Assembly: GCF_000002875.2 (NCBI RefSeq)
Contig: NC_009409.2
Location: 740,627-804,626 of the forward strand
Length of the DNA stretch: 64,000 nucleotides
Direction of reading: 5' to 3'
DNA from: Leishmania infantum JPCM5
Taxonomy: Eukaryota > Euglenozoa > Kinetoplastea > Trypanosomatida > Trypanosomatidae
Made by a program: the position numbers and the translations under genes. Under the pieces are notes generated by a model. That model made no database searches and was not told the DNA's origin. It worked only from the letters and a program-made list of their open reading frames with translations. Within the stretch, counting starts at the first letter, position 1; every line of letters begins with the position of its first letter. Shown piece by piece: positions 40,778 to 50,745 of this stretch.

Positions 40778-41958
40778 GGTACGGGGATGATAAAGCGCGT
40801 ACGGTTACGTGCGGCTGTGTGTGTGCGTGTGTATGTGTGGGGGGGGGGGGAACGCCGCGAGACTGTCGCCGCGGCAGTGGTGAGCTCTCTTTTTTTGTGT
40901 AAGTCTTGGCGCGTGTGGCGAACCGTGGAGGTGTGCACGTGCATTGAGTGGATACAGAGAGATGTATGTGCGCGTGTGTGTGTATGACACACTTGTGCAG
41001 ACACACTCACACTAACACTCACTCAGACAGTGGAGTGCAACTGCGTCATGCGTGCATGTATGCGCGTGCAGAGGCGGAGAGGCACAATGATGCGAGAAAA
41101 CACCGCGAAGAGGACAGAACGGAAGGCGAGAAGATGCATCAGAAGTGTAGCAGAGGTTTGCTGCGATTCGCACAGCTTCCCTCATCCTCCTTGTCCCCCT
41201 CTCTTCCTGCCACCCGGCGACGCCCATACATCGTTTGGCATGTGCACACACACGTTTGGGTGTGTTGCAAGTGGAGGAGGGAAGGGGCGGATAGCGGTGG
41301 TAGCAGGCTCCTGCGCTCATTCCTTGAGAACTGCTATCACCGCATATACATGCGAATGCTGCCGTAGGGCGATGAAGAACGGGAAACGGCGACTGTTCTG
41401 TGTAGACCACGCCCTGTACCGCCACATGCGCACACAGACAGGCACCAGTCAAGGTAATGCCGACAACCTCTCGGCAGCCGCTTCCGTTTGAATGTTTGCT
41501 TTCGTGTATGTCCTACTACTACTACGAGGTCAGGGGAGGGGGTGACGGCGACGCACACGCGCCGCTCTCTTGGTCATGCAGCCTTGTAACGGGACGCCTT
41601 CTTGTTTTGGCGCACTCTCGCCGTGTTCGACTTCCCACCGTTACTGCACCGGCTGGCCTCTGTCCTCCTCGCCGCCGTACGCGTTCCTCAAGCACCCCGA
41701 GTGAGGGGCGCACAAAGACACAGCGCCAGACAAGTGCTTACAGGCTGGAGAGGGAAGAGGGGGAGGTCGGAGAGAAGGGGCAGAACTACGAGAGGGGCAA
41801 CAAGTGCGCGCGCGATGGCGGATGGTACCTGGGGCGCTGGAAATCATGTCAGCGCCGGCCTGGGGGGCATGCGCCCCTCCTTGTCTCTCACTCCATCTCG
41901 CCCTCTCTCCATTCTTCTGAACGAATCTGCGTCTGTGATTAGCTGGGCCGCTCGCACT
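40778..41958. other. Intergenic spacer
   Basis: A 1.2-kb spacer. A run of 12 G at about 40839-40850 on the plus strand, C tract in the transcript, is the most likely splice signal for the EFL1 gene. CGTG/CACA repeats follow. No credible gene is seen. Confidence 0.7.
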
Positions 41959-42429
41959 TTAGAACTTCTCGGGCTGGTTCTTGGGCAGCATCACGAAGAA
42001 GCCGTCGGAGCCGGTCTCGCCCGAGTAAGACTTCTCCTTCGGCATCAGGAAGTACAGGTAGATCAACATGACGAAGTACCCCACGCCCTGCACGTACTTC
42101 TTGCGCGACTGGATCTCGATAAGGTCGGTCGTCGACACATCCCACGGCTTCTTTGTGTGGTGCTGGTAGTACTTCGCCTCCGGTGCTGGCATCTTGTCCA
42201 CCTTCACGTCGATCGGCTGGAAGTATGTCCAGGGCATGTACGAATCGTAGATGGCCGTGTTCGGCTCCGGGAACGGCGAGGAGGAGCGGATGCCGCGCTC
42301 GTTCATCGGGAAGGCGTTCTGGATGTCGGACATGTTGTTGTTGTCACCACCCGTGTGGAAAGTTGGGCCGTTGCCTACGAGCGCCCTGCGAGTGGCCGCG
42401 ATGGCGCACGCGGACGTCTTGCGCATCAT
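41959..42429 (-). CDS. Small probable mitochondrial inner-membrane protein, function unknown
   Basis: 156 residues, starting with two adjacent ATG codons. The N-terminus (MMRKTSACAIAATRRALVG) is basic and amphipathic, like a trypanosomatid mitochondrial presequence. One hydrophobic segment near residues 112-132 (YFVMLIYLYFLMP) is flanked by charged residues, and aromatic residues are frequent (YDSYMPWTYFQ, KKPWD). This architecture is typical of small accessory subunits of respiratory complexes, such as complex I or cytochrome oxidase, but I cannot name the subunit. The short spacers on both sides and strong GC3 bias support a real gene. Confidence 0.82.
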   Translation of the reverse strand: MMRKTSACAIAATRRALVGNGPTFHTGGDNNNMSDIQNAFPMNERGIRSSSPFPEPNTAIYDSYMPWTYFQPIDVKVDKMPAPEAKYYQHHTKKPWDVSTTDLIEIQSRKKYVQGVGYFVMLIYLYFLMPKEKSYSGETGSDGFFVMLPKNQPEKF

Positions 42430-43266
42430 TGTATCGGAATGGAAAAAAAAGCGAAGAGAAAAGGGCGAAGGGGGCGGCGGTGTGAGGGACAGTCAAGCGT
42501 GCGCGATAAGCGGACACTGTGAAGCGTCGGTGTGGGAGAGACGTGTTTTGGGAAGGAGGAGAGGGCGCAAGTGCGTGAGCTCTTTGGTGTGTTGAGAGGA
42601 GAAGGCGGGGCGTGTGTGAATGAGGGATGTGTTGCACAAGGGCGTCAGCGGCAGCACAAGCAGCGGCGGCGGGAGAGTGCCCATACAGACACCATGGGAG
42701 AAAGGGAGGAGAAGTGCAAGGGGTGGGAAAAGAGGGAGGGGGGAAAGTGGAGCGGCACAACAACGCACGTCTGCCACTGTCTGTATGCAAAGGAACAAGA
42801 TGAGCACAGCGGTAGGTGTAGTCGGCTGTGCGCCACTGCAGACAGCGGCATCAGGCACAGAGCACGCACGCACACCATACATGAAAGGCGGCTCCGTTCG
42901 AAAAAGGATGGAGTGAGGGAGAGAATTACGAAAACGCTGACGCTGAGAGGAGCAGGGTGAGGAGAGGGAGACACATGGGCGCAAGCGCGTACACGCGACA
43001 AGGCAACTTGTTCTCCGTGTCGCCTCATGAGCGTGCTCAGACTTCGGTGTCGGCAATGATGCTGCCAAGACGCCCGTTAAAAAATGCGAGACATGAGAGG
43101 GGGTGAGCCGACCGGAGCGAGAGGGAGTGGGTGCAGGCGGATGGCGCAGATACTGCCCGTGCGGTCCCCCTTCTCTCAACCGCCCGCACATGTAAATCGG
43201 AGGGAGGGGGCAAGAGCGGCACACACGCGTACGAGACCACATTAGCGATGCGCGCCGAGAGCGCCA
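42430..43266. other. Intergenic spacer
   Basis: A 0.84-kb spacer. A/G-rich plus strand at 42440-42475 and 42700-42755 gives pyrimidine-rich RNA. No credible gene is seen. Confidence 0.7.
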
Positions 43267-44148
43267 TCATTGGTGCTCTCCACGCGCCGGCTTTTGTGGC
43301 AATCCAGTGTTGCCCTTCAGCCGCGCGAGGGCCAGCAAACGGCGCAGCAGATCCGCCAGCCAAGCCTCGGTCACACCAGCCTGGCTGTTTGCGTGCACGC
43401 CCTCAATTTCCACCTCGAAGCTTGGGCACTGTTGGCCGTCGGCGCCGACGCGCGTAAAGGCGTACTCAAAGGACTCTGCCGTTGCTGTCCACCGCCGCTT
43501 GCGACGAACGTACCCTTGCGGCTTTACAGCAGGCGCACTCGTCGCTGCCTTGGGCACCTCTGTGCTGATGGAGACACGAACGTCGTACGGGCAGCCCGGC
43601 ACGAGCACCTCGATGTTGCACAGCCGCCTCTTCGCTATGCACCCGACAAACGATTCTGACCCGTCTTCGGCAACGACGTACGTGTAGCGGCCAGTCTTCG
43701 TAATGACATCCTCCGTCACGGACTGCTGGAACGGCAAGGCCTCCGCCTCTTCCGCAACATGTGCCTTCATCCTGGCGAAGTCTTCCGCGCTCACACCGAC
43801 TTGAATGCGACGATGTCCGTCTTCCACAATACGCGGTGCATCGCGTGATGGAATTAATGTAGGGGTAGCGCCAACAGGGGCCTTCTGCGTGTTCTCACGT
43901 GCTCGCTTCTGAGGCTGGCCGATGCTACAAAGTCGCGCCTCAACCTCGATGTGCGGCTCTGACAAGAAGGGCTTCAGACGAGCGAGGAGCGACGCCGCTA
44001 CTTCGAATAACGGATGTGGATCAAGAGAAGCCTCAGCATGGCCTGGAGACCTACATGCGGCCTCCGCTGCGGTCGCTGGCGCAGTTGGTGTTGCCGAGGC
44101 TGGTACATTAGCTGCCTCTAGAGGCGACGGAGTACGAGGAGCTGACAT
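43267..44148 (-). CDS. CET1: mRNA-capping RNA 5'-triphosphatase, tunnel (TTM/Cet1) family
   Basis: 293 residues; the T. brucei enzyme is about 253. It removes the gamma phosphate from the 5' end of RNA, the first capping step. Tunnel-enzyme motifs are visible: EVEARL (beta1 metal-binding glutamates), EDVITKTGRYTYV, KRRLCNIEV, YDVRVSISTE, RRKRRWT and the closing SFEVEIEG (second metal-binding Glu pair). The N-terminal ~55 residues are Ala/Pro/Thr-rich and probably disordered. The family is metal-dependent and unrelated to the cysteine-phosphatase-type triphosphatases of animals. In kinetoplastids the mRNA cap 4 comes from the spliced leader, so the enzyme would act on spliced leader RNA and other capped RNAs. 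Confidence 0.88.
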   Translation of the reverse strand: MSAPRTPSPLEAANVPASATPTAPATAAEAACRSPGHAEASLDPHPLFEVAASLLARLKPFLSEPHIEVEARLCSIGQPQKRARENTQKAPVGATPTLIPSRDAPRIVEDGHRRIQVGVSAEDFARMKAHVAEEAEALPFQQSVTEDVITKTGRYTYVVAEDGSESFVGCIAKRRLCNIEVLVPGCPYDVRVSISTEVPKAATSAPAVKPQGYVRRKRRWTATAESFEYAFTRVGADGQQCPSFEVEIEGVHANSQAGVTEAWLADLLRRLLALARLKGNTGLPQKPARGEHQ

Positions 44149-44835
44149 GCTATTGCCCTTGGCTCACTGCTCTACTTCCTGTGTATAGTGTGGCGACAGG
44201 ATAGCACTTGGCAGACACGCCTACACCCGATACTCTCACGCACGCGCGTCCCACACGTGTGTGTGTGTGTGTGTGTGTGCTCGCGAGAGAGAGAGCGAGG
44301 CGTAATACACCAAGCAAGATGGAGGGAGGGAGGGAGAAGCAATGGAGCGTGGCAAATGAGCTGCTTCCAGCTCACGAGAGACCGTGAGAGGTGGGCTTCT
44401 CAACGACTGCCACCGTCGCCAGAAAGCTCCTCGCTGGCGCACAAGGCAACAGCGCATCGGGCTCTTCACCAAGGAGAGGTGGTGGTAATGCTAGGGGCGG
44501 GGGTGGGGGCACCGTCAGTCTGTGAACACCCTTTTCAGATTTGCGTAGGCAAGTGTACGTCACCGTGACGAGGGAGGTGCACTGCACAGTGCGCCGCTAG
44601 GCGCGGCGAGCGCACCCACACATGCACGCACACACACTGGCAACGATATATGAATGTACCCAACCACCAAGGGTGGCATCATCACTTCTTTGCGTGTTTT
44701 CCGTATCCCCACGCCTCGCTCACACACGCACACGGGGAAGCGCAGCGGCCAGCAATGAAGAGCACAGCAGCAGCAGCAGCTCGCACCTTCCACCCCTACA
44801 CAGAGAGAGACGTACACAGTCGCACACGCTTTTCA
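44149..44835. other. Intergenic spacer with (TG)n
   Basis: A 0.69-kb spacer. (GT)n at about 44257-44279 is followed by GAGA and GGAG runs (pyrimidine-rich in RNA) at 44284-44335. No gene is seen. Confidence 0.7.
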
Positions 44836-45840
44836 TCAGAGCGGACGGCTGCGTTTGCGCCGCAGGAGAGGGCACTCGGACCGCGAGTGTCCCGTTTCGT
44901 TGCAGAAGTTACAGTAGGAGTACGCTGACCCGTGCGCCGTCGCGTGCGGCACCGCGTTTGACGAGGCGGCCGCCTGCATCTCGCTCAGCCGCTCCGTCAT
45001 GTGTGCCACCTGGCGGGTGTGGTCGCGAGCCCGCTCTTCGGCAGTTTTGCGTGACTCTAGCGCCGCCGGCAGGACTTCGGCGAGGAGCCGCGCTGCATCC
45101 ACGTGCTTGGGGTCGAGCTTGACACACTTGGTCAGCGCGTCGTACGCGTCGCCAACCTTCTTGAGCTTCGCCTTTGCAGCACCGAGCCGGTAGAAACCAC
45201 GGGCGTACGTGTCATCCGCCTTGATCGCCTCCAGCGCGTCATCGGCGCTCTCCTCGATGCGCTCAGCGCGGAAGTACGCGGCGCTGCGATTGCTCAGCAG
45301 CGTTGCCTTCTCCCTCGAGGTGCCGGTAGAGGGGAATAAATCGAGCGCCTTTCCGAAGTGTCGAATGGCCTCTAGATAGCTCGTCTTCTGCATGGCCTCC
45401 ATCGCGCGCTCAAGGCTCTTCTCGTAGTAATAGGCGTCCTTCGCCTCTGCGCTTGCCACTCCGCGGCCAGCCTGCACGAGTGCGTGACAGCGCTGGGCCC
45501 CGTCCACATACGTGGGGTTATTTGCATCCAGCCTGCTGGCCACCGAGTAGTAGAAGGAAGCCTCGCTGTAACGCTTCAGACCCTCTTCGGCGGCTGCGAC
45601 GCGGCCGTGCGCCTTGGCATTGCCGGGCTGCAAGCTGATGACCTCCCGCGCAACCTTGCTCGACATCTCATAGTTCTTGAGTGCCGCGTAACAGGCACTG
45701 ATGTTGTTGAGCGCGCGCGCTCGCACCTCCGCTGTTGCCCCATCCAACGCCTCTATCTCGGAGTACACGCTGATCGCCTCGTGGTACTTGCCCGCGCTGA
45801 AGAGCGCACCGGCCCTCTTAAACTCAGCCTCGTCGGACAT
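44836..45840 (-). CDS. TPR protein with C-terminal CCHC zinc knuckle
   Basis: 334 residues from the ATG at 45840; the frame is open further upstream without typical coding sequence. At least five tetratricopeptide-like helical pairs are visible: AGALFSAGKYHEAISVYSEI, ARALNNISACYAALKNYEMS, AMQKTSYLEAIRHFGKALDL, ATLLSNRSAAYFRAERIEES and GFYRLGAAKAKLKKVGDAYD. This double three-repeat arrangement is seen in co-chaperones such as STI1 and TTC proteins. A short coiled coil (EERARDHTRQVAHMTERL) leads to a zinc knuckle CNFCNETGHSRSEC (CX2CX4HX4C) and a basic tail KRSRPL. TPR repeats mediate protein contacts and the knuckle probably binds single-stranded RNA or DNA. The combination suggests an RNP adaptor, but the function is not known. 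Confidence 0.9.
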   Translation of the reverse strand: MSDEAEFKRAGALFSAGKYHEAISVYSEIEALDGATAEVRARALNNISACYAALKNYEMSSKVAREVISLQPGNAKAHGRVAAAEEGLKRYSEASFYYSVASRLDANNPTYVDGAQRCHALVQAGRGVASAEAKDAYYYEKSLERAMEAMQKTSYLEAIRHFGKALDLFPSTGTSREKATLLSNRSAAYFRAERIEESADDALEAIKADDTYARGFYRLGAAKAKLKKVGDAYDALTKCVKLDPKHVDAARLLAEVLPAALESRKTAEERARDHTRQVAHMTERLSEMQAAASSNAVPHATAHGSAYSYCNFCNETGHSRSECPLLRRKRSRPL

Positions 45841-46594
45841 GCACGTGCACCCTTCAAGAACAAGGCGATGCCACTGTGAGACGGGCGGACAACGCACGCA
45901 TGCCAGTAAAAGTGCGCATAGGCGCGAGGGGGAGGGTGAGGGCGAATATGACGAAAAGAGTAAATGAGAGAAAGCGATGCTCGGTTCGGTGGGGTGGGAT
46001 GGTGGAGAGAACACGGAAGGGTTTTGCGCAGCCGGGGGCCCTCCGTGCTTCCTGCATCCCTAGCTACACAGGTAACGTAACGCCTTGATTTCTGTGTGTG
46101 TGTGTGTTCATGATAGCACACTTGCACACTTATGACTTGCGGCCCTGCACCCTTTCCGAGAAACGAGAGAAAAGGGCAGGGAAGGGCAACGATAGGCAGC
46201 GTCGACCGCACTGCATCTCCTCGACCTCGTCCTCCAACATCCACGCACAGATTGGCGTGCCGTCGACGACAGACGCGCAGATGATGCATCACTTGTCACT
46301 GGGGTCCAGCCACCGGACTGAAAGAGAGGCGTTTTGTACTTCGTTTTTTCTTTGGTTGCTGTGAAGCTTCACGTGGTGTCGGCGTTGCTGCTCGCACGGC
46401 AGCCTCCCGTACGATTGAAATGCCGTGGCAGGGTGCTCGCCCTTCCACACCCCCCCCACACACACACATACGCAGGCAGTGCACCCTCACCGAAGATGTC
46501 CGGGCCGCAGCAGCCATTACCACACCGTGGCAGTAGCAGCACAAGGCTCCTTGTGCCCAGTCGGCCATCTCCACGACTCGACACCTCCCTCTCC
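45841..46594. other. Intergenic spacer
   Basis: A 0.75-kb spacer between the TPR gene and the broken tail-anchored gene. The transcript is pyrimidine-rich at 45920-46025, suitable for splicing the TPR mRNA. No gene is seen. Confidence 0.7.
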
Positions 46595-47034
46595 CTAGAG
46601 CGGCTTACCCAGAAAGATAATCACACTGATGAGCACGATAAGGATGACGCAAAGTACTGCATACGTTATCAGACGAGACTTGCCAAGCCTCTCGATCATG
46701 CGCTGCAACTTCCGTCTCATGCTTGCCATCTTCGCCTCGTTCTTCGCTGCCTTATTCATGCGTTGCTGCATTCTCTCCTGCGTGCCGAGCTGGTGTTGAA
46801 TGGCCTGCGCGTTCTCATCGATGCGCTGCACACCAAACTGGATCCTTTCAAGTGCCGCATCGATGCGCTGCGTTTCTTCGACGAAGTCGCAAATTTATTC
46901 GTCTTGGGCGACGTTGAAGCCGCTGCCGCTGCCCAAGCCCGCGGATTTGCCGTAGAGTGCACGGGTGACTTCCTGTATGGCGGTAGCCTGCGCCTGCAGC
47001 TTGCCCAGCAACTCTACTTGTCATTCCATGCCAT
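46595..47034 (-). pseudogene. Broken gene for a SNARE-like, tail-anchored coiled-coil protein
   Basis: One minus-strand frame has coherent coding character from about 47020 to 46595 but contains an in-frame TGA (47021-47023) and TAA (46895-46897). Between the stops it encodes a helical segment (VELLGKLQAQATAIQEV). After the TAA it encodes a heptad-rich coiled coil (about 46890-46660) and a C-terminal hydrophobic anchor (LITYAVLCVILIVLISVIIF), as in SNAREs. An ATG at 47034 in the neighbouring frame would join this frame after one base shift near 47018, so the 5' lesion looks like a frameshift and the second like a nonsense mutation. Only ~20 bases separate 47034 from the preceding stop, too few for normal splicing. 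A 58-codon remnant from the ATG at 46771 could still be translated. A sequencing error cannot be excluded. Confidence 0.6.
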
Positions 47035-47054
47035 CCGGTCCGTGTAAAACACCC

Positions 47055-48860
47055 CTACGCGGAGTTGCGCTGATACGCAGTCCACAGGCCACGCTGCTTC
47101 ACCGGTAGCAGCTTCAGCATCTCGCGGGCCAGCTCGACCTCCTTCGATACCTCGGCGTCCAGCTCCTTCGAGAGCGGGTTCTTCTCATAGAAGTCAATGG
47201 CGCGACTGTAGGCCTTGCACGACACGCCGATGCCGTCATACTCCTCCTTCGGGGTGCGGTATGCGTAGCTGAGCTGCACCTGGGCACGACGCATCAGGGC
47301 CCTGAAGAAGGGCACGCGTGAGTCCTCTTCCAGCACATCTGGAATGGCATGCGTCGTGGGATGGCGCCATGTTTCGCAGAAGCGTTCGTAGTACCCCAAC
47401 GTCTTGCGCACCACTGCGTTGAACGCATTGTTGGTGAGCGGCTTCTCATCGGGTTGTGGTTGTTTGCGCTGCTGTACCCGCAGCCGCATTTGGTCCTCGT
47501 AGAGAGAGCCGAGGTCGTACAACAGCTGTCGCACTACCACTGGGTATGCGTTGAAGCTGAGCTGATCTGGAAACTCTTCGAGCAGGTGTGCCTGCCGCTG
47601 CATCATGGCGATGCGGCGTGCGCGATTCGGCTCAAATAACTGCAGCGCAGCGTACAGCTGCACCATATCACGCGCAATGTCGATGTGCTCGGTGCAAAAC
47701 GACTCAAAGGGACGGCACGCCTGCGCCTCCTGCAGCCACTTGATTCCTTCCTTAAAGCACTCGCGCGCCTCATCGAAGGTGATGATAGGCGGCTGGGGCT
47801 GCAGCGGCGGCATCCCAGGGAAGTCACGCCAAGATTTCTCCAGCTGCGCGAGCATGTCATCCTTCTCGCTGTCTGGCTCACCACCTGTGAGGAGTCTACC
47901 ATAGTGGTGCAGGCGATGAAGATAGAAACGACCAAAGGCCCACGCGACCAGTCCCTTGGACTCCTCTGGCTCCTCGCTGACCGGCATCATCTTCTGCCCG
48001 GCAACGAGGCAGTGAAACGCCTTGTCGTAGGCGAAGTAGCTGCTGTAGAATCCGCTGAGCTGAAGCGCGTTGGTAGCCCACGATTTCCGGTTGAACTCCT
48101 GCTTGCTCAGAAGCTGGTAGTGCAAGGTACGATGGCAGTACTGGGAGGCGGTGGCAGCGTTCTGCTGTGCGGTGTGCAGCTGTGCCATGAAGAAGAGCGT
48201 AGCGGTGTAGCTGCTGTCCATGTAGAAGCGCAGGAGTATCGGCGCCACGCGGTCAGCCGAGATCTCGCCAGTGCGGAGGGTGCCGTCTTCGCTGACGGGC
48301 ACCTCTGCAATGTCGCAGTGGGCTGGCTGGCCTTCCCACCAAGCAGCCCACTCGTTGTACAGGGCCTCTGCTCGGTCTAGCACCGTCTTGGCTTTGCCCA
48401 GGTCCGCTTTGGAAAAGTAAAAACCGAGTGCGTTGTGCACGGCCATGTACCCCACGCACCCTGGATACCCAGAAGACGCTGCAGCTGTGCACTCGGCTGA
48501 GGTGGTGTTGAGAATGGCATCCTGCTCCACCGCCTGCACGTTGCGAACGGCATCGATGGATGGCAGCGCGGCCGTCACGCACCACTGCATCACCTGATAA
48601 GCACGGCAAACCTCCTTGTAGCCTTCCTCTTCCTCCTCTACCTCCATCATTGTCGTGCCGATGAGCACAAGGCATCGGCACAGTTGCTCAAGCGCGCGCG
48701 ATGAGGCCTCGTCGCGGTAGACATTAACGATCGTGTCACGCAGCTGCTCCGCTTGGTGGCGCGCCTCGAACTTCGGCTCAAAGATGTTAGAGGCAGGCCC
48801 CTCGCTGGCGTTGAGTATCTTGATTGCCTCGAAGGCGGCGTGGAAGTTAAGCTCGTCCAT
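47055..48860 (-). CDS. KIFBP: KIF-binding protein (KBP/KIFBP) homologue
   Basis: 601 residues, against 621 in human KIFBP. In animals it binds the motor domains of certain kinesins and stops them attaching to microtubules. The protein is all-helical with TPR-like pairs. The most diagnostic stretch runs SSYTATLFFMAQLHTAQQNA, ASQYCHRTLHYQL, WATNALQLSGFYSSYFAYDKAFHCL, the same order as the YCH...LKRQL...WAINAATLSQFY region of human KBP. ECFKEGIKWLQEA and the C-terminal Glu/Leu-rich helices also fit the KBP C-terminal domain. The stop codon lies only about 20 bases from the start of the following broken gene. Confidence 0.88.
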   Translation of the reverse strand: MDELNFHAAFEAIKILNASEGPASNIFEPKFEARHQAEQLRDTIVNVYRDEASSRALEQLCRCLVLIGTTMMEVEEEEEGYKEVCRAYQVMQWCVTAALPSIDAVRNVQAVEQDAILNTTSAECTAAASSGYPGCVGYMAVHNALGFYFSKADLGKAKTVLDRAEALYNEWAAWWEGQPAHCDIAEVPVSEDGTLRTGEISADRVAPILLRFYMDSSYTATLFFMAQLHTAQQNAATASQYCHRTLHYQLLSKQEFNRKSWATNALQLSGFYSSYFAYDKAFHCLVAGQKMMPVSEEPEESKGLVAWAFGRFYLHRLHHYGRLLTGGEPDSEKDDMLAQLEKSWRDFPGMPPLQPQPPIITFDEARECFKEGIKWLQEAQACRPFESFCTEHIDIARDMVQLYAALQLFEPNRARRIAMMQRQAHLLEEFPDQLSFNAYPVVVRQLLYDLGSLYEDQMRLRVQQRKQPQPDEKPLTNNAFNAVVRKTLGYYERFCETWRHPTTHAIPDVLEEDSRVPFFRALMRRAQVQLSYAYRTPKEEYDGIGVSCKAYSRAIDFYEKNPLSKELDAEVSKEVELAREMLKLLPVKQRGLWTAYQRNSA

Positions 48861-50106
48861 TCACCGACGGAGACGAGCGAGGAGATAATTGACGCGTCTG
48901 CAGCGGAGGTGATGCGGTTTGATGGAGATGATAGAGAGGAGGGAGGCGGGGCCGGGAGGGATGGGTGGGTAGAGCCTCGAGAAAGAGGGGAGGGGGGGGG
49001 ACAACTCTATTGTGGCTCTGCGACCTCTTCGTTCTTGGGGTGTGTATGTGCGGATAGACGCAGTGAAGAGAGAGGGAGTCGCGGTATGCAAGCATTTTCG
49101 GGGAGGGGTCGATGCGCAGTCGGGATGAACTCACACCGCATCTCACCAAGCCGCCCAGTCATGTTCTCTAGGGAGGAGGAGGGTGGGGGATTGCCACGGT
49201 CCCATGCAGCAACGCTCTGCTCCAGTGCCGCGACGTCACGGAGAGAAGAAGTGTACGACGTATGTGCAACATCGAGTGCCCTGCATGTGTGCGGATTTGT
49301 GGACTCTCGCACACGCGGATGGTGCATAGCATTGTCATCCTTTTCACGCAACGCTCAGCTTAGCGTCTTCAGCACACACAGCCGTGACTCGGGTTTCGTC
49401 CTCTCTCCACGCCTTCGCACTTGAATGCCGTCGATGTGTCGCTGTTGTGCGCATAGGTGTACGCACGTGCGCGTGTGTAATGCGGACCTCCACGCACACA
49501 CGCACGCGTGACCGCTTAATGGTGACTTAGCAACAGATGTTCAATAATCTGCTTGGCGTATATCTGACTTCTCCACCACGGTGCTGCCGTCATTCGATAC
49601 GACTGGGAAACTCCGACGAGGGGGCGAGCCCAGGGGAAGACGAAGAGAGAGAGGCAAGAATAAAAAAAGGGAGTGGCCCGGCCCGTCTGCATGGGTGAGT
49701 GCCAGCAGGGCGTGACAGAGCAGGCGAGAGGGGTGGGGAATGAAGAACGAATCTAGTGTGCGCACCTGGAAAAGGGACGTCTAGTAGAACGGCCGCCGGC
49801 GAGACTGTTGCACAGCCTATGAAGCGCTTTCATAGCAATCACACGGCTGCTGGTGGCAGTTTTTTAACATGCACGGAGGCGGTGTCAGTGGTAGTAGGAC
49901 ACCGCAGGTACAACGTCACCGCTCCTCGATCGACCATCGTTCTCCCCTCCCTCCCTGCCCAGCTGCTGCACTCTCCGCCTCCCTCTTCGACACACCTGAC
50001 CACCCGTCAATCGACACAGACACGCATATTATTCATCCTTACCCGATCTTTCTCCCCATCCTCGAACTTTAGGTGAAACAGGGATACACATTGAGTGAGA
50101 CATCGT
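48861..50106. other. Intergenic spacer
   Basis: A 1.25-kb spacer. G/A-rich plus strand at 48920-49005 gives a strong pyrimidine tract upstream of the KIFBP start. C/T-rich plus strand at 49935-50060 is presumed eIF3j 3' UTR. No credible gene is seen. Confidence 0.7.
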
Positions 50107-50745
50107 CTACCAGCCCGTCTCGTCCTCGTTCTCCTCCGCAACGGCGGCGCCACCCCTGTCCTCGAAGTTATCGAGATCGAGGCCGCTCTGCGTAACAGGC
50201 GCTTTCTCTACCGGCTTCGGCTTTGCCTTCGCCGCGCGCTTGAGCTCCTCGCGCAGACGGTGTACCCTGTCCGCCTCCTCGTTCAGGAGATGCGTGCTCG
50301 TCAGGTGGTTGGTCAAGCGCTGAAAAACTTCGACGATTAGCTTGTCGTAGTGGGCGGAGTCGGAAAAGGACGTGAGGCGGTCTGCAATCATGGTGCCTAC
50401 CCGGTCAACATCCGCGTCAGAAGTCAGCTTATTGTTCCCAATCAGCTCCTCCGAATCTCCTCCGGAGAGAAGAGCACTACCCGAGGCGATGTCGTTGGCC
50501 ACCTGCCGCATGTCTGCCATTGCGCGCTCCACATCCTCTGGCACTGCCTCCTCCTCCTCTTCCTTCTTCACCGGGGCACGCGTGGCCAGCTTCTTTTCCA
50601 AGCGGGCTTGTCGAGCTGCCTCCTCGGCGACGGCCCTCTGCTCCTCCTCTGCGGCCTCGGCTTCCCAGTCATCCGCGGCGTCGTCGTACTCGTCATCCTC
50701 ATATCCGTAGTTGCTGTGCACATCATCGTCGTGATAGTCGTCCAT
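50107..50745 (-). CDS. EIF3J: Translation initiation factor eIF3 subunit j-like protein
   Basis: 212 residues, close to the ~258 of human eIF3j. The N-terminus is highly acidic (MDDYHDDDVHSN, YEDDEYDDAADDWEAEAAEEE), followed by a Lys/Arg/Ala helix. A conserved-type core then reads LTSDADVDRVGTMIADRLTS, HYDKLIVEVFQRLTNHL, and matches the position and pattern of the FGKLLKDKI...ASFLEVLVRDV segment of eIF3j. The C-terminus turns basic (ELKRAAKAKPKPVEK) and ends acidic with a terminal Trp (DETGW). eIF3j binds the 40S decoding centre and helps eIF3 attach and ribosomes recycle. Similarity is by eye only; low-complexity ends could mislead. Confidence 0.7.
   Translation of the reverse strand: MDDYHDDDVHSNYGYEDDEYDDAADDWEAEAAEEEQRAVAEEAARQARLEKKLATRAPVKKEEEEEAVPEDVERAMADMRQVANDIASGSALLSGGDSEELIGNNKLTSDADVDRVGTMIADRLTSFSDSAHYDKLIVEVFQRLTNHLTSTHLLNEEADRVHRLREELKRAAKAKPKPVEKAPVTQSGLDLDNFEDRGGAAVAEENEDETGW

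Noticed and set aside
46756..46962. Alternative minus-strand frame over the broken tail-anchored gene
   Set aside because: Ala/Ser/Arg-rich shadow; the neighbouring frame carries the coiled coil and membrane anchor.
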